Below are positions 12,351 through 23,363 of a stretch of 64,000 nucleotides of DNA, piece by piece (position 1 is the stretch's first letter; each line of letters starts with the position of its first letter). Source of the stretch: Medicago truncatula. Its lineage: Eukaryota; Streptophyta; Magnoliopsida; Fabales; Fabaceae. The DNA is taken from positions 44,000,494 to 44,064,493 of the forward strand of contig NC_053045.1 in assembly GCF_003473485.1 (NCBI RefSeq), read 5' to 3'. The translations under genes were made by a program, and so were the position numbers. The notes beneath the pieces were generated by a model. It made no database searches. It had not been told where the DNA came from and saw nothing but the letters and a program-made list of their open reading frames with translations.

Positions 12351-12625
12351 GAGCAATGCTATATATCAAGAAAGATTTTATCAAGAAAATTTCAAGAATG
12401 ACATGGCAGAATAACCACCCTTAGATTTTATCAAGAAATAGTCCTGAAATTAATGTTAACCAATAAAATCTCAGTCTGGCCGGAAATCATGGGGTGGTGG
12501 GTGTTATGTATCTTTTTTTTTTTTATGAAAGATTAATAAATGAGACTGAAATCTAAAGGTGGTTATTGTGCCATGTCATTCTTGAATTTTTCTTATAAAA
12601 TCATTTTTGATATCTAGCATTTTCC
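12351..12625. mobile_element. MULE-type MITE, copy 1 of a 270-bp family
   Basis: The left end is GAGCAATGCTATATATCAAG; the right end, read on the other strand, is GGAAAATGCTAGATATCAA. A perfect 9-bp target duplication, TTATCTTAC, lies at 12342-12350 and 12626-12634. The interior contains a CCGGAAATCATGGGGTGGTG phrase shared with the two neighbouring copies. Confidence 0.9.
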
Positions 12626-12659
12626 TTATCTTACACATTGTATTGGATAACTTTCAAAT

Positions 12660-13203
12660 GGAAAATGCTAGATACTAAAAATGATTTTATCAAGAAAGAT
12701 TTAAGAATGATATGCCAGAATAATTACTCTTAGATTTCAGTCTTATTTATTAAGAGGAATGCTATATATCAAGAAAGATTTTTTCAAGAAAATTTCAAGA
12801 ATGACATGGCAGAATAATCACCCTTAAATTTTATCAAGAAATATTCATGAAATTAATGTTAACCAATAAAATCTCAGCCTGACCGGAAATCATGGGGTGG
12901 TGGGTGTTATGTATCTTTTTTTATGAAAGATTAATAAATGAGACTGAAATCTAAAGGTGATTATTGTGCCATGTCATTCTTGAATTTTTCTTATAAAATC
13001 ATTCTTGATATCTAGCATTTTCCATTTATTAACCTTTCATTAAAAAAAAAAAGACATAACACGCACCACCCCATGATTTCCGGCCAAACTGAGATTTTAT
13101 TGGCTAATATTAATTTTAGGACAATTTCTTCATAAAATCTAAAAGTGATTATTTTGTCATGTCATTCTTAAATCTTTCTTCATAAAATCTTTCTTGATAA
13201 AAT
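12660..13203. mobile_element. MULE-type MITE, copy 3, split by a nested copy
   Basis: The left end GGAAAATGCTAGATAC begins directly after CTTTCAAAT (12651-12659), and the same 9 bases recur at 13204-13212. Removing the nested copy and one target duplication leaves about 265 bp, the family length. Its right terminus has drifted and no longer shows the GCATTTCC end. It lies in the opposite orientation to copies 1 and 2. Confidence 0.8.
12754..13023. mobile_element. MULE-type MITE, copy 2, nested inside copy 3
   Basis: The 270-bp element starts GAGGAATGCTATATATC and ends TCTAGCATTTTCC. The 9-bp target duplication ATTTATTAA is perfect at 12745-12753 and 13024-13032. It is nearly the same sequence as copy 1, 128 bp away, so these two are younger than copy 3, which it interrupts. 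Confidence 0.9.
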
Positions 13204-13373
13204 CTTTCAAATTATTTTTATTCGGAAACAATGCATTCTTTGACATAGAATATTAATGACCACTCAACCACGTATGAAACTTTGCACCTATAATAACATC
13301 ATTCCATTCTAACAGAAACAAAAAAAATTTAAAATTGTACGTTTGCCTTTTTTATATTTGGATGTCCCTATTA

Positions 13374-15352
13374 GAGCTATCAAAACAGACTATCCAGTTC
13401 GTTTAGGACTGACTTTAACGGGCTTTAAATTTTATTGGACTGGGCTAAAAAATCCGGTTGAAATACGAGCTTGAAAAATAATACCCAAGTTCGGCCCTAC
13501 ACAGGCCTCGGGCTAAATGGGTCGGCCGTGTAAAAATTTACTTTTTAAAAATAAAAATAAAAAGTACTATAAAATACTCCTATAAAATTTCTTATAAATA
13601 ATATTTTTAATATGCTTAAATAATGCCTAGCACAAAAAAATTGTAAACATTTTCGTACAAATGTTATAAACTAAACGGAGAAGAAAATAATTTTAAATAA
13701 ATTACGTACGTTATGGTTATAAATATTTTATATATTCGATATTTAAAATTATAAATAACGAAACGAGTAAATATAATTTTATATTACATTTATATATATG
13801 TGTTAATTTATTGAATTTTCACTTTTATTTTTTTACTTTGATAATCAACTAAGTAAAGAATCATTTTAAAACTATATGTAATATATAGGATTTTTTTTGT
13901 TATGCGGGTACCCGCAGCCCGTTCGGGTTAGCCCTAATGGGTACCAGGTTAAAAAGCCCTATACAAATCCGAAAATTGCTTTTCTGACATTAAAAGTCTC
14001 ATAAAAACGTAAATAATGAATGATTAAATAGTAGGTTTAAATTTTTTTTCTTGGGTTTTATTAATGAATGATGAATTTAGATGAAGATGAGGGAAGAAGA
14101 AGAGGAAATTAAATAAATTAGGTGTTGGTGATACACTATAAAATATGATAGACCTTCGTAATCCAACGATCTTTTTTTATGAGATTAAAAATATAAAAAA
14201 TTAGACCAAATTGAATAAAAAAAATAAGTTAAGGAACGTGCTTGAGAAGAGTTAAAATTTATGGGACTAAATTGAATAAAATAAATAAGATAAGGGGTCG
14301 GCAAATTAATTAAGCTTTTTTTTATTATGTTTACTTTACTCTCTCCTATGTTCTCTCTCTTCATCCTGTTTTTCAACCATCACAATTCACAACCTAACCA
14401 CTATTTGTTTCAACCAACATCAAGATTTGTAATTATCCATCAAATTCCATTTTTTTTTATCGTTTTAAATTTCATAAGCACCCAATTTTAGAGAAGAAAA
14501 GGGGGAGGAAAATGCAGTGTTGATTTTAGAGAGAGAAAGAGGTACTGGTTACTTTGGTTGTAGAGAGATAAAGTGACAAAATAATTATCTGAATTTGTTA
14601 CATTCATCCTTCTGGATTCATGTTGTTGGTTAGTGGATTGATGATGATGCTTCAATAAGAACAAAATAATTGAATAAGTAGAGAGAAATTTAAATCTGAG
14701 TGTCTCAAAAGATGAAACATCTACAGATATGGAGAAATAGAAAAACTCCATTGAAGCTTCAATAAAAACAAAACGAATTCATTTAAAATATGTATAAAAA
14801 AAAAAAAATCCAATGTTTAAAGCATGCATCATCCAATAAAGCTTCATCTTCATGAAATATGAATTAGTGGTGATTTTTGGAGAGATCGATGACAAAGAAT
14901 CTTCATGTGTACCAATACCGACCTCTTGATTCTGGTTGGTTTTGCAATAAAAATTACAGAACATAATTGATGGCTTAGGCATCATTAGATCTCGTTAAAT
15001 TAACCTACAATTAATAAAGCATTTCAAAAGCATGCTAGTGGCAATAAAGATTTTTTAAGATCGTTGTTTGAGAGAATAGAAGAAGACCAACTTGTGCAAT
15101 CCATTAAAGAAAGAAATTTCTAAGCGATAGTTAACTATCACTACCACTGAGTTTAGCGGTAGTTAATTTTTAGCGGCTTGGTAAACGGTTGTTAAATGTT
15201 ATTGAGAACATTTGATATTTTACTTGTGTCAATGTGAACTTATCAATGTCAGAAAAGTAATTTTTTAAAAATCCAGATTTCAATATTTAAGGCCCAAACC
15301 CTATAATTAATCGGGCTGAACGGACTGACCCATTCGAACTAGCCTGTTTTGG
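13374..15352. mobile_element. Candidate decayed hAT element, about 2 kb
   Basis: The region at 13374-13450 (TAGAGCTATCAAAACAG, then GGACTGACTTTAACGGGC) is mirrored at 15290-15352 (GGGCTGAACGGACTGACCC, then CTAGCCTGTTTTGG on the same strand). Further GGGTACCCGCAGCCCG-type repeats occur at 13903-13960. Such TAGAGCTRTCAAAA ends with GGGC-rich subterminal repeats are common in plant hAT elements. No intact transposase or clear 8-bp duplication was found, and the interior is AT-rich and non-coding. Confidence 0.35.
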
Positions 15353-15934
15353 ATTGTCATTTTGGATTGTAACTTATCATTGGATTATCATTTTGGATTG
15401 TAACTTATCAACATCTTTTGGCAACTTGTTTGTCATTTTGATTGATTTATCTTTACTTGATCCTTTAAGTATTTCTCACTATTTTATTGAGTTTGGCTAT
15501 TTAACATGGGATTCAAAGGCTGGACGATATATTATGTCTCTAATTTGGTTTTCTTGTGTTTAGGTGATATGGAAATAGCAGAATAATAAAATATTTAGGC
15601 AAAAAGAAGACTTTATTCATCTTTTATTCGATAAAGTCAAGTTTCTATCCTACCGGCGGCTAAAGATAAAATACGTTAATTTAGCTTTTGATTATCATGA
15701 TTGTGGCTTAACCCGTTCTCTTGTTTGGGTATTGACTAACATCTCTAGCTAGAGATCTCCTTCCTTTTGTTTTTTTGGTTGGTTTGATTACCATTTGTAA
15801 GACTTTGATGTTTCTCTCTAGTATATGTTGTGTTAGGAGGAATGCTTATTATTGTTAATATATTGAAAATGTTAACAAGTACCCCATGTAATTTTTTTTT
15901 TATTGTTGAGACTATTGGAGGAATGCTTATAATT

Positions 15935-16777
15935 GAGTAAATACTCAATTTCCCCCTTGAAATTGTAGGTTTCGTCAATTACCCCCCTGAAATTAACAAA
16001 ACTTCAATTACCCCCCTGAAATTGCATAACGTTAATCAATTTACCCCCTCCGTCAAATTTTTCTGTTAACTGTTTACGGTTATGATCAAATACCCCCCTG
16101 AAATTTTGCACTTATGTGCAAAATGCCCCCTAAACTTAAAAATTTATATTTTCTTTATCCTTGACTCAAAATATATTAAAGGCAAACAATTAACAATTAT
16201 TGATCATATAAATCTTTATGGAATGTATGTTTATGCAGCTATTGGTCATATAAATCTTTATGGAAAGTATGTTACTCTCATGTATTTTAAATATATACAT
16301 ATATAGAAGACTTTTTTTTTACACAATTTGGTAATTATGTTAGAGTATGCAGTCATAAAGTACACAAGTCTTTGATAATTGTGTCCATAAAGAAAATTCA
16401 TAGGTTAATATCTGCATAAGGAAGAAGAAACAATGCTTAGGTTTGTGAATTTGCAACTTAATTAATGATATTCATTCATTTTCTTGTGAATATAATTTTT
16501 ATGACAATAGGTACAATATACTACTTGAAGAACTAAATGTATGATTTTTGGTAAGAAAAAAAATCTAAATTTTTAAGTTTAGGGGGCATTTTGCACATAA
16601 GTGCAAAATTTCAGGGGGGGTATTTGATCATAACCGTAAACAGTTAACAGAAAAATTTGACGGAGGGGTAAATTGATTAACATTATGTAATTTCAGGGGG
16701 GTAATTGAAGTTTTGTTAATTTCAGGGGGGTAATTGACGAAACTTACAATTTCAGGGGGGAAATTGACTATTTACTC
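15935..16777. mobile_element. Long-terminal-inverted-repeat element, family member 1 (843 bp)
   Basis: The outer roughly 210 bases on each side are near-perfect inverted repeats. The left arm starts GAGTAAATACTCAATTTCCC and the right arm ends TTGACTATTTACTC. The arms contain four ACCCCCCTGAAATT-like blocks (TTTCAGGGGGGT on the other side). The flanks share only GCTTAT, so the target duplication is decayed. A second member lies at 50878-51733. A transcript through it would form a very long hairpin. No protein is encoded. Confidence 0.85.
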
Positions 16778-16918
16778 GCTTATGGAGTAATTGTTAATAA
16801 AAATTCACTTTTTTTTTTTTTAGGGAATTCACTTTTATTATTGTTGATCTTCGAAAAAAATTGAATTTTGCTTTATAATTGAGTCCAGAGAAAGTATTCA
16901 TTAATAAGCAAATCCATG

Positions 16919-18274
16919 TAGGGGTGTTCGCGGTGCGGTTTGGTTCGGTTTCAAGCATAATAATCATTCAAACCGCGAGAGAAAAAAGTATGCGGTTTGG
17001 TTTGGTTCGGTTGATTTTTAAAAAGTCATCCAAACCAAACCAATACGGTTTGGATTGGTTCAGTTGATGCGGTTAATCGCGAGATAAATAAAAAAATTAC
17101 ATTAACTCTAATATTGCCAACTAGTACCAAGCAATTTTAATTATTCAAAAAAAGAACTTGAAGTTCCAAAAAAGCATTACAATACCAATAAAAGTTATTT
17201 ATCTAAAATAACATTACAGTACCAAAATAATATTTAAGAACCAAAAAAGAACAACTTGAAGTTCCAAAGTAACACATTATCATGGCTCCAAAATAAGAAC
17301 ACATCGCCTCGATGCCTCCATCTCCGTGACTCCATCTGCATATCATAATTGATTAGTTTGTTGGTCAGATCAATTGATTCAAAAACAAATATAAAAATTT
17401 AAAAAGAATAAACAATTGAACATACCATTTAATTTTTTTCAAGCACGTCTATTAATCAGATTCAATATCAGAAATCCCCTTATTCAATTGTGGGATCGGA
17501 GCCAATTCTAAGAATGTATCAAATTATATATAACAAAAGTTAGACATAATAAATAATTAAAATTGAATAAAATAAAATCATGAACAAATATACATATATA
17601 CCTTCTTCGAGCTTCTCTAAGTCTTCCAACTGCTCCTCGATATCAACTGACAAAGGTGATGATCTTAACCAATTTTGTGCACATATTAAAGCTTCAACAG
17701 TGTGGGTTGTAAGAGAGCTCCTATAACAACTAAGAACTCTACCCCCAGTGCTAAAAGCAGACTCCGAAGCAACAGTTGATATTGGCATAGCCAATATATC
17801 TCTAGATATTAGACCATGAGTAGGGTATTTGGTGGAATTCACCTTCCACCAATTCAAGATGTCAAAATCAGGATTTTTCTTCTCCCTAGACTCTGAGAGA
17901 TAGATATCCACTTCAGTTTGACTCAAATTCGGATCTTGATCCATATCCTTCTCAAATTGATCATCAACATCTTCTGTAACAAATTATGAACCTTCTATTT
18001 CTTGTGAAACACTTTCTGCTTGGCCTTTATTTGAGAAACGACTATAGCTTTCAAACATTTTGTTTAAAGCTTCCTTTACCTTATAGTATTTTTGCGGTTT
18101 GGTTTGGTTTGGTTCGGTTGCTGAGATGCAAACTGCAAACTGAACCGAACCGCGCGGTTCAGTCTAAAAGTCATCCGAACTCATCCGAACCAAGTGCGGT
18201 TTTTTGCGATTTCGGTTTGAGTTGGTTCGGTTTGCGGTTTTTCTATTGGGTTGGTTCGGTTTTGAATACCCCTA
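16919..18274. mobile_element. Non-autonomous hAT element, 1356 bp, 8-bp target duplication
   Basis: The ends are TAGGGGTGTTCGCGG and, inverted, TAGGGGTATTCAAAACC. AATCCATG flanks it perfectly at 16911-16918 and 18275-18282, the 8-bp duplication expected of hAT transposons. Several subterminal GGTTTGGTTCGG repeats sit inside each end. The interior keeps two 3'-terminal exons of an hAT transposase on the minus strand (17973-17452) and has lost everything upstream of them. Confidence 0.95.
17452..17973 (-). pseudogene. hAT transposase, 3'-terminal exons with dimerisation domain
   Basis: Minus-strand coding sequence runs from about 17973 to 17602, then continues after a GT-AG intron at 17507-17452 and ends with TAA. 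The first part contains NWWKVNSTKYPTHGLISRDI, AMPISTVASESAFSTGGR and ALICAQNWLR, the C-terminal dimerisation region of hAT transposases (DAYSLEEPER/ricesleeper type). The splice keeps the frame: Glu split across the junction, then LAPIPQLNKGISDIESD. The BED zinc finger and the RNase-H-like catalytic core are absent, so it is inactive as a transposase. A piece of this kind could still dimerise with related transposases if translated. Confidence 0.85.
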
Positions 18275-18393
18275 AATCCATGTATAAAAAACGGTCAACA
18301 TGCATAATAACTCCTGACATATCTTTTGGAATAAATTTGTCAAAAAATCTCTATTTTTGAATAAAAAAATTGTCAAGGTAAAACAATCAAATC

Positions 18394-18622
18394 AATTCCA
18401 AGTACTATATAAACTTTTGATTTTTTTTTAGGGAATAAACTTTGTAACCTATAATGACGTCATGCTAAGTCAAAGAAAATAGTTTAATATGGTTATTGTT
18501 TAAATTTAATTCCAAGTACTATATAAACTTTGGAAACTTATTTTTTTTAGGAACAAACTATGTAACCTATAATGACATCATGCTAAGTCAAAGAAAATAG
18601 TTTAATATGGTTATTGTTTAAT
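18394..18622. repeat. Tandem 114-bp duplication in the promoter of BBE-like gene 1
   Basis: AATTCCAAGTACTATATAAA starts units at 18394 and 18508, a 114-base period, and both end in GGTTATTGTTTAA. The first unit holds the palindrome TGACGTCA (18455-18462), a classic bZIP/TGA-factor site. The second has TGACATCA at the equivalent place (18573-18580). Each also has an ACTATATAAAC stretch that could act as a distant TATA. A related ACATGCATAATAACTC phrase occurs at both 18299 and 18658. Confidence 0.85.
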
Positions 18623-18905
18623 GAGTCAACATGAATAACTATTGTAATAGTAGCCAACATGCATAATAACTCATGACATCTTCTTTTTGAATAATCTGTC
18701 AAAAAAAAAAAAAAAAAATCTTCTTTTTGAATAAAATAACGGTATAACATTAAAGTTTAGATTCTTTATATCAAGCTAATTATGTCCATAACTAATTAGA
18801 AATTTCTGTTTAGATTCTTTATGTTGTTCAAGCCTAGATAAATCCACCATATAGTATTCTTAATGTAACACATTGACCATCATCAAACTCTCCACCAACG
18901 CTACG

Positions 18906-20534
18906 ATGGATACTATCACAAAATTGTCCTTTCTCCTCTCAACTCTAACATTTTCTCTTTCTGTTCTTGGAACAACTTCATATTCTTCTTCATCATCATC
19001 ATCATCACCCCTTGAGAACTTTTTCCAATGTCTTTCAAACCATTCTCCACCTTCATATCCTGCATCCAACGCCATTTACACTCCAAAAAACTCCTCATTC
19101 TTATCCATCTTACACATGCACACATACAACAACAGATTTTCATCACGAACAGCACCAAAACCTCTTGCAATTGTAACATCCCTGCATGTGTCACACGTGC
19201 AAGGAACAATTATATGTGCAAAAAAATATGATCTTCAAATTAGAATCCGAAGCGGTGGCCATGATTGTGAAGGCCTTTCATATGTATCAGATGTTCCTTT
19301 TATTATACTTGACATGTTTCATCATGATTCAGTTGATATTGACGTTGAAAACGGAACAGCATGGGTTGAAGCAGGTGCAACACTTGGTAAGGTTTATTAT
19401 TACATTGCAAAGAAGAGTCAAGTTCATGCTTTTCCAGCTGGGGTGTGTCCTACAGTAGCTACTGGTGGTCATTTTTCAGGTGGTGGTTATGGTAATTTAA
19501 TGAGAAAATTTGGTCTATCTGTTGATAATATAATTGACGCAAAAATTGTTGATGTTAATGGTAGTATTCTTGATAGAAAATCAATGGGAGAAGATTTATT
19601 TTGGGCTATAAGGGGTGGTGGTGGTGCAAGTTTTGGTGTCATTCTTAAATGGAAGATTAAACTTGTTTCTGTGACTCCTAAAGTGACAGTTTTCAAAGTG
19701 CAAAAGAGTGTAGAAGAAGGTGCAGCCAAGGTTGTTTACAAATGGCAACAAGTTGCATCCGAATTGGATGAAAATCTTTTCATAAGAGCTACGTTTGATA
19801 TAGTCAATGGTACTCAAACTGGTAAAAAGACAGTAAATGTTACTTTTATTGGAATGTTTTTAGGGCTAACTGATAAATTATTACCTTATTTGAATGATAG
19901 TTTCTCTGAATTGGATTTGAAGAAAAGTGATTGTATTGAAATACCATGGGTCAATTCAACTCTTTATTGGTACAATTACCCAATTGGAACCCCTATTGAA
20001 GCTTTGCTTGATGTGCCCAAAGAGCCTCTTTATTCCAATTTTAAAACCATGTCAGATTATGTGAAGAAGCCCATTTCAGAGGGTGATTTAGGGTCAATTT
20101 TGGAGTTTATGATGATTAAAAGTGATCGTATGCGGATGGAATGGAATCCTTATGGTGGGAAGATGCATAAGATTTCAGCATCAGAAACTCCATTTCCTCA
20201 TAGGAAAGGAAATTTGTTCTTGATTGAATATTTGACATCTTGGGATGAAGATGGAATTGAGGCTAAAAATCTTTACCTGAACATGGCAAAGACATTCTAT
20301 GATTTTATGACACCTTGGGTTTCCAATTCGCCTAGGAAGGCATTTCTTAATTATAGAGATCTTAATATAGGTGCAAATTATCCTAGTAATGCAACAACCA
20401 AAGTTGACATTGCACGAAGTTATGGGATCAAATATTTTCAGGGTAACTTTCATAGATTAGTGCATGTTAAATCCAAGGTTGATCCTCACAATTTCTTTAG
20501 ATATGAGCAGAGTATACCACCTCTTTTCCATTAG
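18906..20534 (+). CDS. BBE-like FAD-linked oxidase, cluster copy 1, 542 aa
   Basis: A single exon encodes 542 residues, the usual length of this family. A hydrophobic signal peptide (about residues 1-25) is followed by the FAD-binding domain. RSGGHD places His119 and GVCPTV places Cys181, the two bicovalent FAD anchors, 62 residues apart. GGHFSGGGYGNLMRKFG and RGGGGASFG complete the flavin site. The C-terminal BBE domain has NYRDLNIGAN and ends FFRYEQSIP. Family members oxidise alcohols such as monolignols or oligosaccharides in the secretory pathway. Two positions are unusual: Cys121 replaces the Tyr of GHDYEG, and Glu441 replaces the usual Gln of NLFxIQY. Val184 sits at the oxygen-gatekeeper position, which suggests a true oxidase. 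The ATG at 18906 precedes the signal peptide; a frame-extending TTG upstream is not used. Substrate unknown. Confidence 0.9.
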   Translation: MDTITKLSFLLSTLTFSLSVLGTTSYSSSSSSSSPLENFFQCLSNHSPPSYPASNAIYTPKNSSFLSILHMHTYNNRFSSRTAPKPLAIVTSLHVSHVQGTIICAKKYDLQIRIRSGGHDCEGLSYVSDVPFIILDMFHHDSVDIDVENGTAWVEAGATLGKVYYYIAKKSQVHAFPAGVCPTVATGGHFSGGGYGNLMRKFGLSVDNIIDAKIVDVNGSILDRKSMGEDLFWAIRGGGGASFGVILKWKIKLVSVTPKVTVFKVQKSVEEGAAKVVYKWQQVASELDENLFIRATFDIVNGTQTGKKTVNVTFIGMFLGLTDKLLPYLNDSFSELDLKKSDCIEIPWVNSTLYWYNYPIGTPIEALLDVPKEPLYSNFKTMSDYVKKPISEGDLGSILEFMMIKSDRMRMEWNPYGGKMHKISASETPFPHRKGNLFLIEYLTSWDEDGIEAKNLYLNMAKTFYDFMTPWVSNSPRKAFLNYRDLNIGANYPSNATTKVDIARSYGIKYFQGNFHRLVHVKSKVDPHNFFRYEQSIPPLFH

Positions 20535-20636
20535 TTATAGAATTCTAGCTAATTTATTTAAGTGGAAAGTTGTGGACCATTTGAAAAAACAGGAGAAATT
20601 GTTGGGATTTTTTATATCAAAGTGAAGTTCATCAAT

Positions 20637-20642
20637 AATAAA
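20637..20642 (+). terminator. Polyadenylation signal of BBE-like gene 1
   Basis: AATAAA lies 103 bases after the stop codon, in an AT-rich context. Confidence 0.5.
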
Positions 20643-22260
20643 ATATTCAATACGAATATAATATTATCACTTATTGCTAGATATGTATGTGGCTACTATT
20701 GTTTTTTTTTTTCTTTTCTAGAGAACTCAACATGAGAGTTTTTGAAATGAAAATCGAGTAAAACTCTACAATCTTTTGAAATAGTGCCAAACTCATAAAA
20801 AATGGATGAAAAATGAAAACCATATCTACAACAAATTTGACATCCAACTCAAAAATACAAGTTAGATACAACAAAATAACTTCTCATTCATGAATAGTTA
20901 ACGCTAAAATAAAAATTGTGTTTTTGGCGGCCAAAAGTTCTCACAAACTTGCAAAAACGACAAAAATCACATGTTTGTGGCATATTTGAGAATTTTTGAA
21001 AAAATTCTCACATTTGAACGAGTGACAAGCAAATGTGAGTGTCTCACTCTCACTACCACAAATGTCTATTTAAAAAATAATTGATGGATATTTTTTTAGG
21101 GTCCATCATATAATTTTTTCTTAAAAAGTGTCATTTTGTGGCAGTGAGACACTCACATTTTTTCAAAAAAGTAAACCGCTACAGATTACCAATTTTTTAA
21201 TGAGAAATGATATTCGTATAGCCATTTTGCTACAACTTTTGGACAACTTTCTCTCTCATACTCACATTATATTCTTATTCTCTTTCTTCGTTTTTTTTTC
21301 TCTCTCTCTCTCTCTATTGTTTTTGACCAATGAGAGAAGAGAATAATAAGGTTGTCCCAAAAGTTGTTTAAAAAGGGTTGTACAAGTATCATTACTCTTT
21401 TTTAATAAAGAAAACAATTTTAAAAAGGTAAAAACTTAGATAAAAATTAAAATTATATAAAGAAAACAATTTTTAAAGGTAAAAAACTTCAATAACAAAA
21501 ACATAAAAAGATATTTTAAAATGAAAACAATTTAAATTTATTTTAAAATTTTCAAACTTAAAAATTTAAAAACAAAACTAGGAAAAATTATTTTAAATTT
21601 AAAATAGTAGGGAGAAGGAGAGAATAATAACATAATAGTATTGAGAATATTGAGAAAAAGTTGAGAGAAAATAAAAGTTAGAAATGAACGGAAGAAACGA
21701 GACGTTTAATTTTTTAGAGAGAAGGTAGAGAAAAAATTGAGGAGAAGATAGAAGTGGGAAATGAAAAAAGATGAGAAGAATGAAATGTATAAAAAATGAT
21801 ATAGGAATTTGTGATGGACTAAACCCTTAAAAATTTGTGGTGGCCTGAACTATCACAAATTTACTTCATAAATAAATTTGTGGTGCCCCTAAAAAACTAA
21901 ATTTTTGGCGGCATAACTGATACATAAAATCCAACAAACTTTGTGGAAGAAAAAAAATCTCACAAAGTTTTTAGGGTTTTTTGGTACGGTAATAATAATA
22001 TACACCTTCTGGTTATTATTAAAAGTAGAATTCACTTTTTAAAATATTCATTAAATAAATGATGTATGTAATCTATAATATAAACCACATACATAACGTA
22101 TTCAATGAATCTAAAAAGTATTATTTATTTTTTTATAACAATGATATTTGAATTTTAGAATTTGTGATGATTTTTATCGCCGGTAATTTGTGAGGATCTT
22201 TTTACAGCTACAAATCTTTTTAAAATTTGCTTAGTCAAGTGTTTTTATCGAGTGTAAATG
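20643..22260. other. Repeat-derived spacer downstream of BBE-like gene 1
   Basis: No gene is seen. Phrases built on TTTGTGG, GGCGGC and CTCACAAA recur at 20925-21135 and 21820-22200, on both sides of the MITE at 21202-21397, as expected for subterminal repeats of a decayed CACTA-like element. A diverged Stowaway-like unit (CACCTTCTGGTTATTATT) begins near 22003 but lacks a clear right end. Confidence 0.4.
21202..21397. mobile_element. MULE-type MITE of the GAGAAATGATATT family, 196 bp
   Basis: It starts GAGAAATGATATTCGTATAG and ends GTACAAGTATCATTACTC. TTTTTTAAT flanks it at 21193-21201 and 21398-21406 (9 bp). A CT microsatellite of about 20 bases and TTTTTGACCAATGAGAG lie inside. Other members are at 49534, 62341 and 62747, with a truncated one at about 50740. 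Confidence 0.85.
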
Positions 22261-22329
22261 GGGGTGAGGAACAAAGAGGTTTGACACCTATGAAAACCTC
22301 ACGTTTCTCAATAAATTTTGTATAGATAG

Positions 22330-22720
22330 AAAGATAAACGTCGGAAAATCAATAGGCTTCCATTAGTGTGAATCATCTCCCAGACTCCAACCTTTTACCA
22401 AGATTTGAGGACACTCCAAAAAGATATGTCAAGTTGTTTCTTTCTCATCTCTTCGTAAAATATAATGATAAGGACATGTCACACTTCCTTACGTTGTAGA
22501 TTCATGCGAGCTGAGAGTACATCACAAGATATACCCTCTAAAGAAACATCTAACTAGGAGAGTCTTATAAGTTGCCATCCTCTTGATGATCCCAAATAAA
22601 TCGTTCTTTAAGGACCAAAGGAAGAGAGGAAGATTGATCACTTTACCAACAACAAAATGATTAAAAGTTCGATATAAAAGTCTAAGTACTTCTGAGGCTC
22701 CCACTCATTCGTATCAATAG
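22330..22720 (-). pseudogene. Degenerate reverse-transcriptase zinc-binding (zf-RVT) remnant of a LINE
   Basis: Minus-strand frames carry KRMATYKTLLVRCFFRGYIL and, in a frame broken by stops, KETT followed by HIFLECP. These resemble the region of plant LINE polyproteins that follows the reverse transcriptase (NRLPTKDNLxRRGIL, then ETxxHLFLECP). Several in-frame stops show it is dead. It is in the same orientation as the reverse-transcriptase piece at 27036-27280. Recognition is by pattern only. Confidence 0.4.
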
Positions 22721-23363
22721 CAAGCAGGAAGACATCCTTATATGGTCATCTCGTGGAAAAACCAACAATAATTCCACACCCTTGTAATATCCTTCCCTCA
22801 ACCAATACTTCAATGATAACTAGCCCTTAAAAGAGCTTTGGCGGTTCAAATGCTACGCTACACTAACTGGGATTGCTTCCAATCATAGTATCCATGAAAT
22901 AACAATTTTTAAAGTTAGAAACTCTCGATTTTCCTCCGGAATTTCCTGCAGGAAACAAGGATTTTGCCAAGGATTAAGGTTCCCAGGTAATACCTTCGTG
23001 GGTAATTGTTTCCTGAGGATTTTAGGAACCGCAGGAAACTCACCTGCGGAAATTTCCTAAGGAAATTGGACAATAATCCGCAGGAAATATTCGGTCAGTG
23101 TTTGAGGAGTTTTCCTTGCCCGAACATACTCGCAGGAATTTCCGCAGGAAACGTGTATAGAGAACAATATACCGCAGGAAATGGTTTGATATAAATAAAA
23201 ATAATAATACACCTTAATGCATTCCAGAACGATATAAATATAAATTATAGAAGATACAATTTTTAAACATTTAAGCAATTTGAACAAAAGAACAATTGCA
23301 CTTATCAAACAACATACTAAGATTAAAAGAACCACACATGTCTCTTTATAGTTGAACCTCCAA

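Noticed and set aside
18873..18905. Upstream extension of BBE-like copy 1 by 11 codons
   Set aside because: It would begin at TTG. The ATG at 18906 is directly followed by a normal signal peptide.
18916..20453. Several antisense and shifted ORFs within BBE-like copy 1
   Set aside because: All overlap the full-length conserved frame and show no independent conservation.
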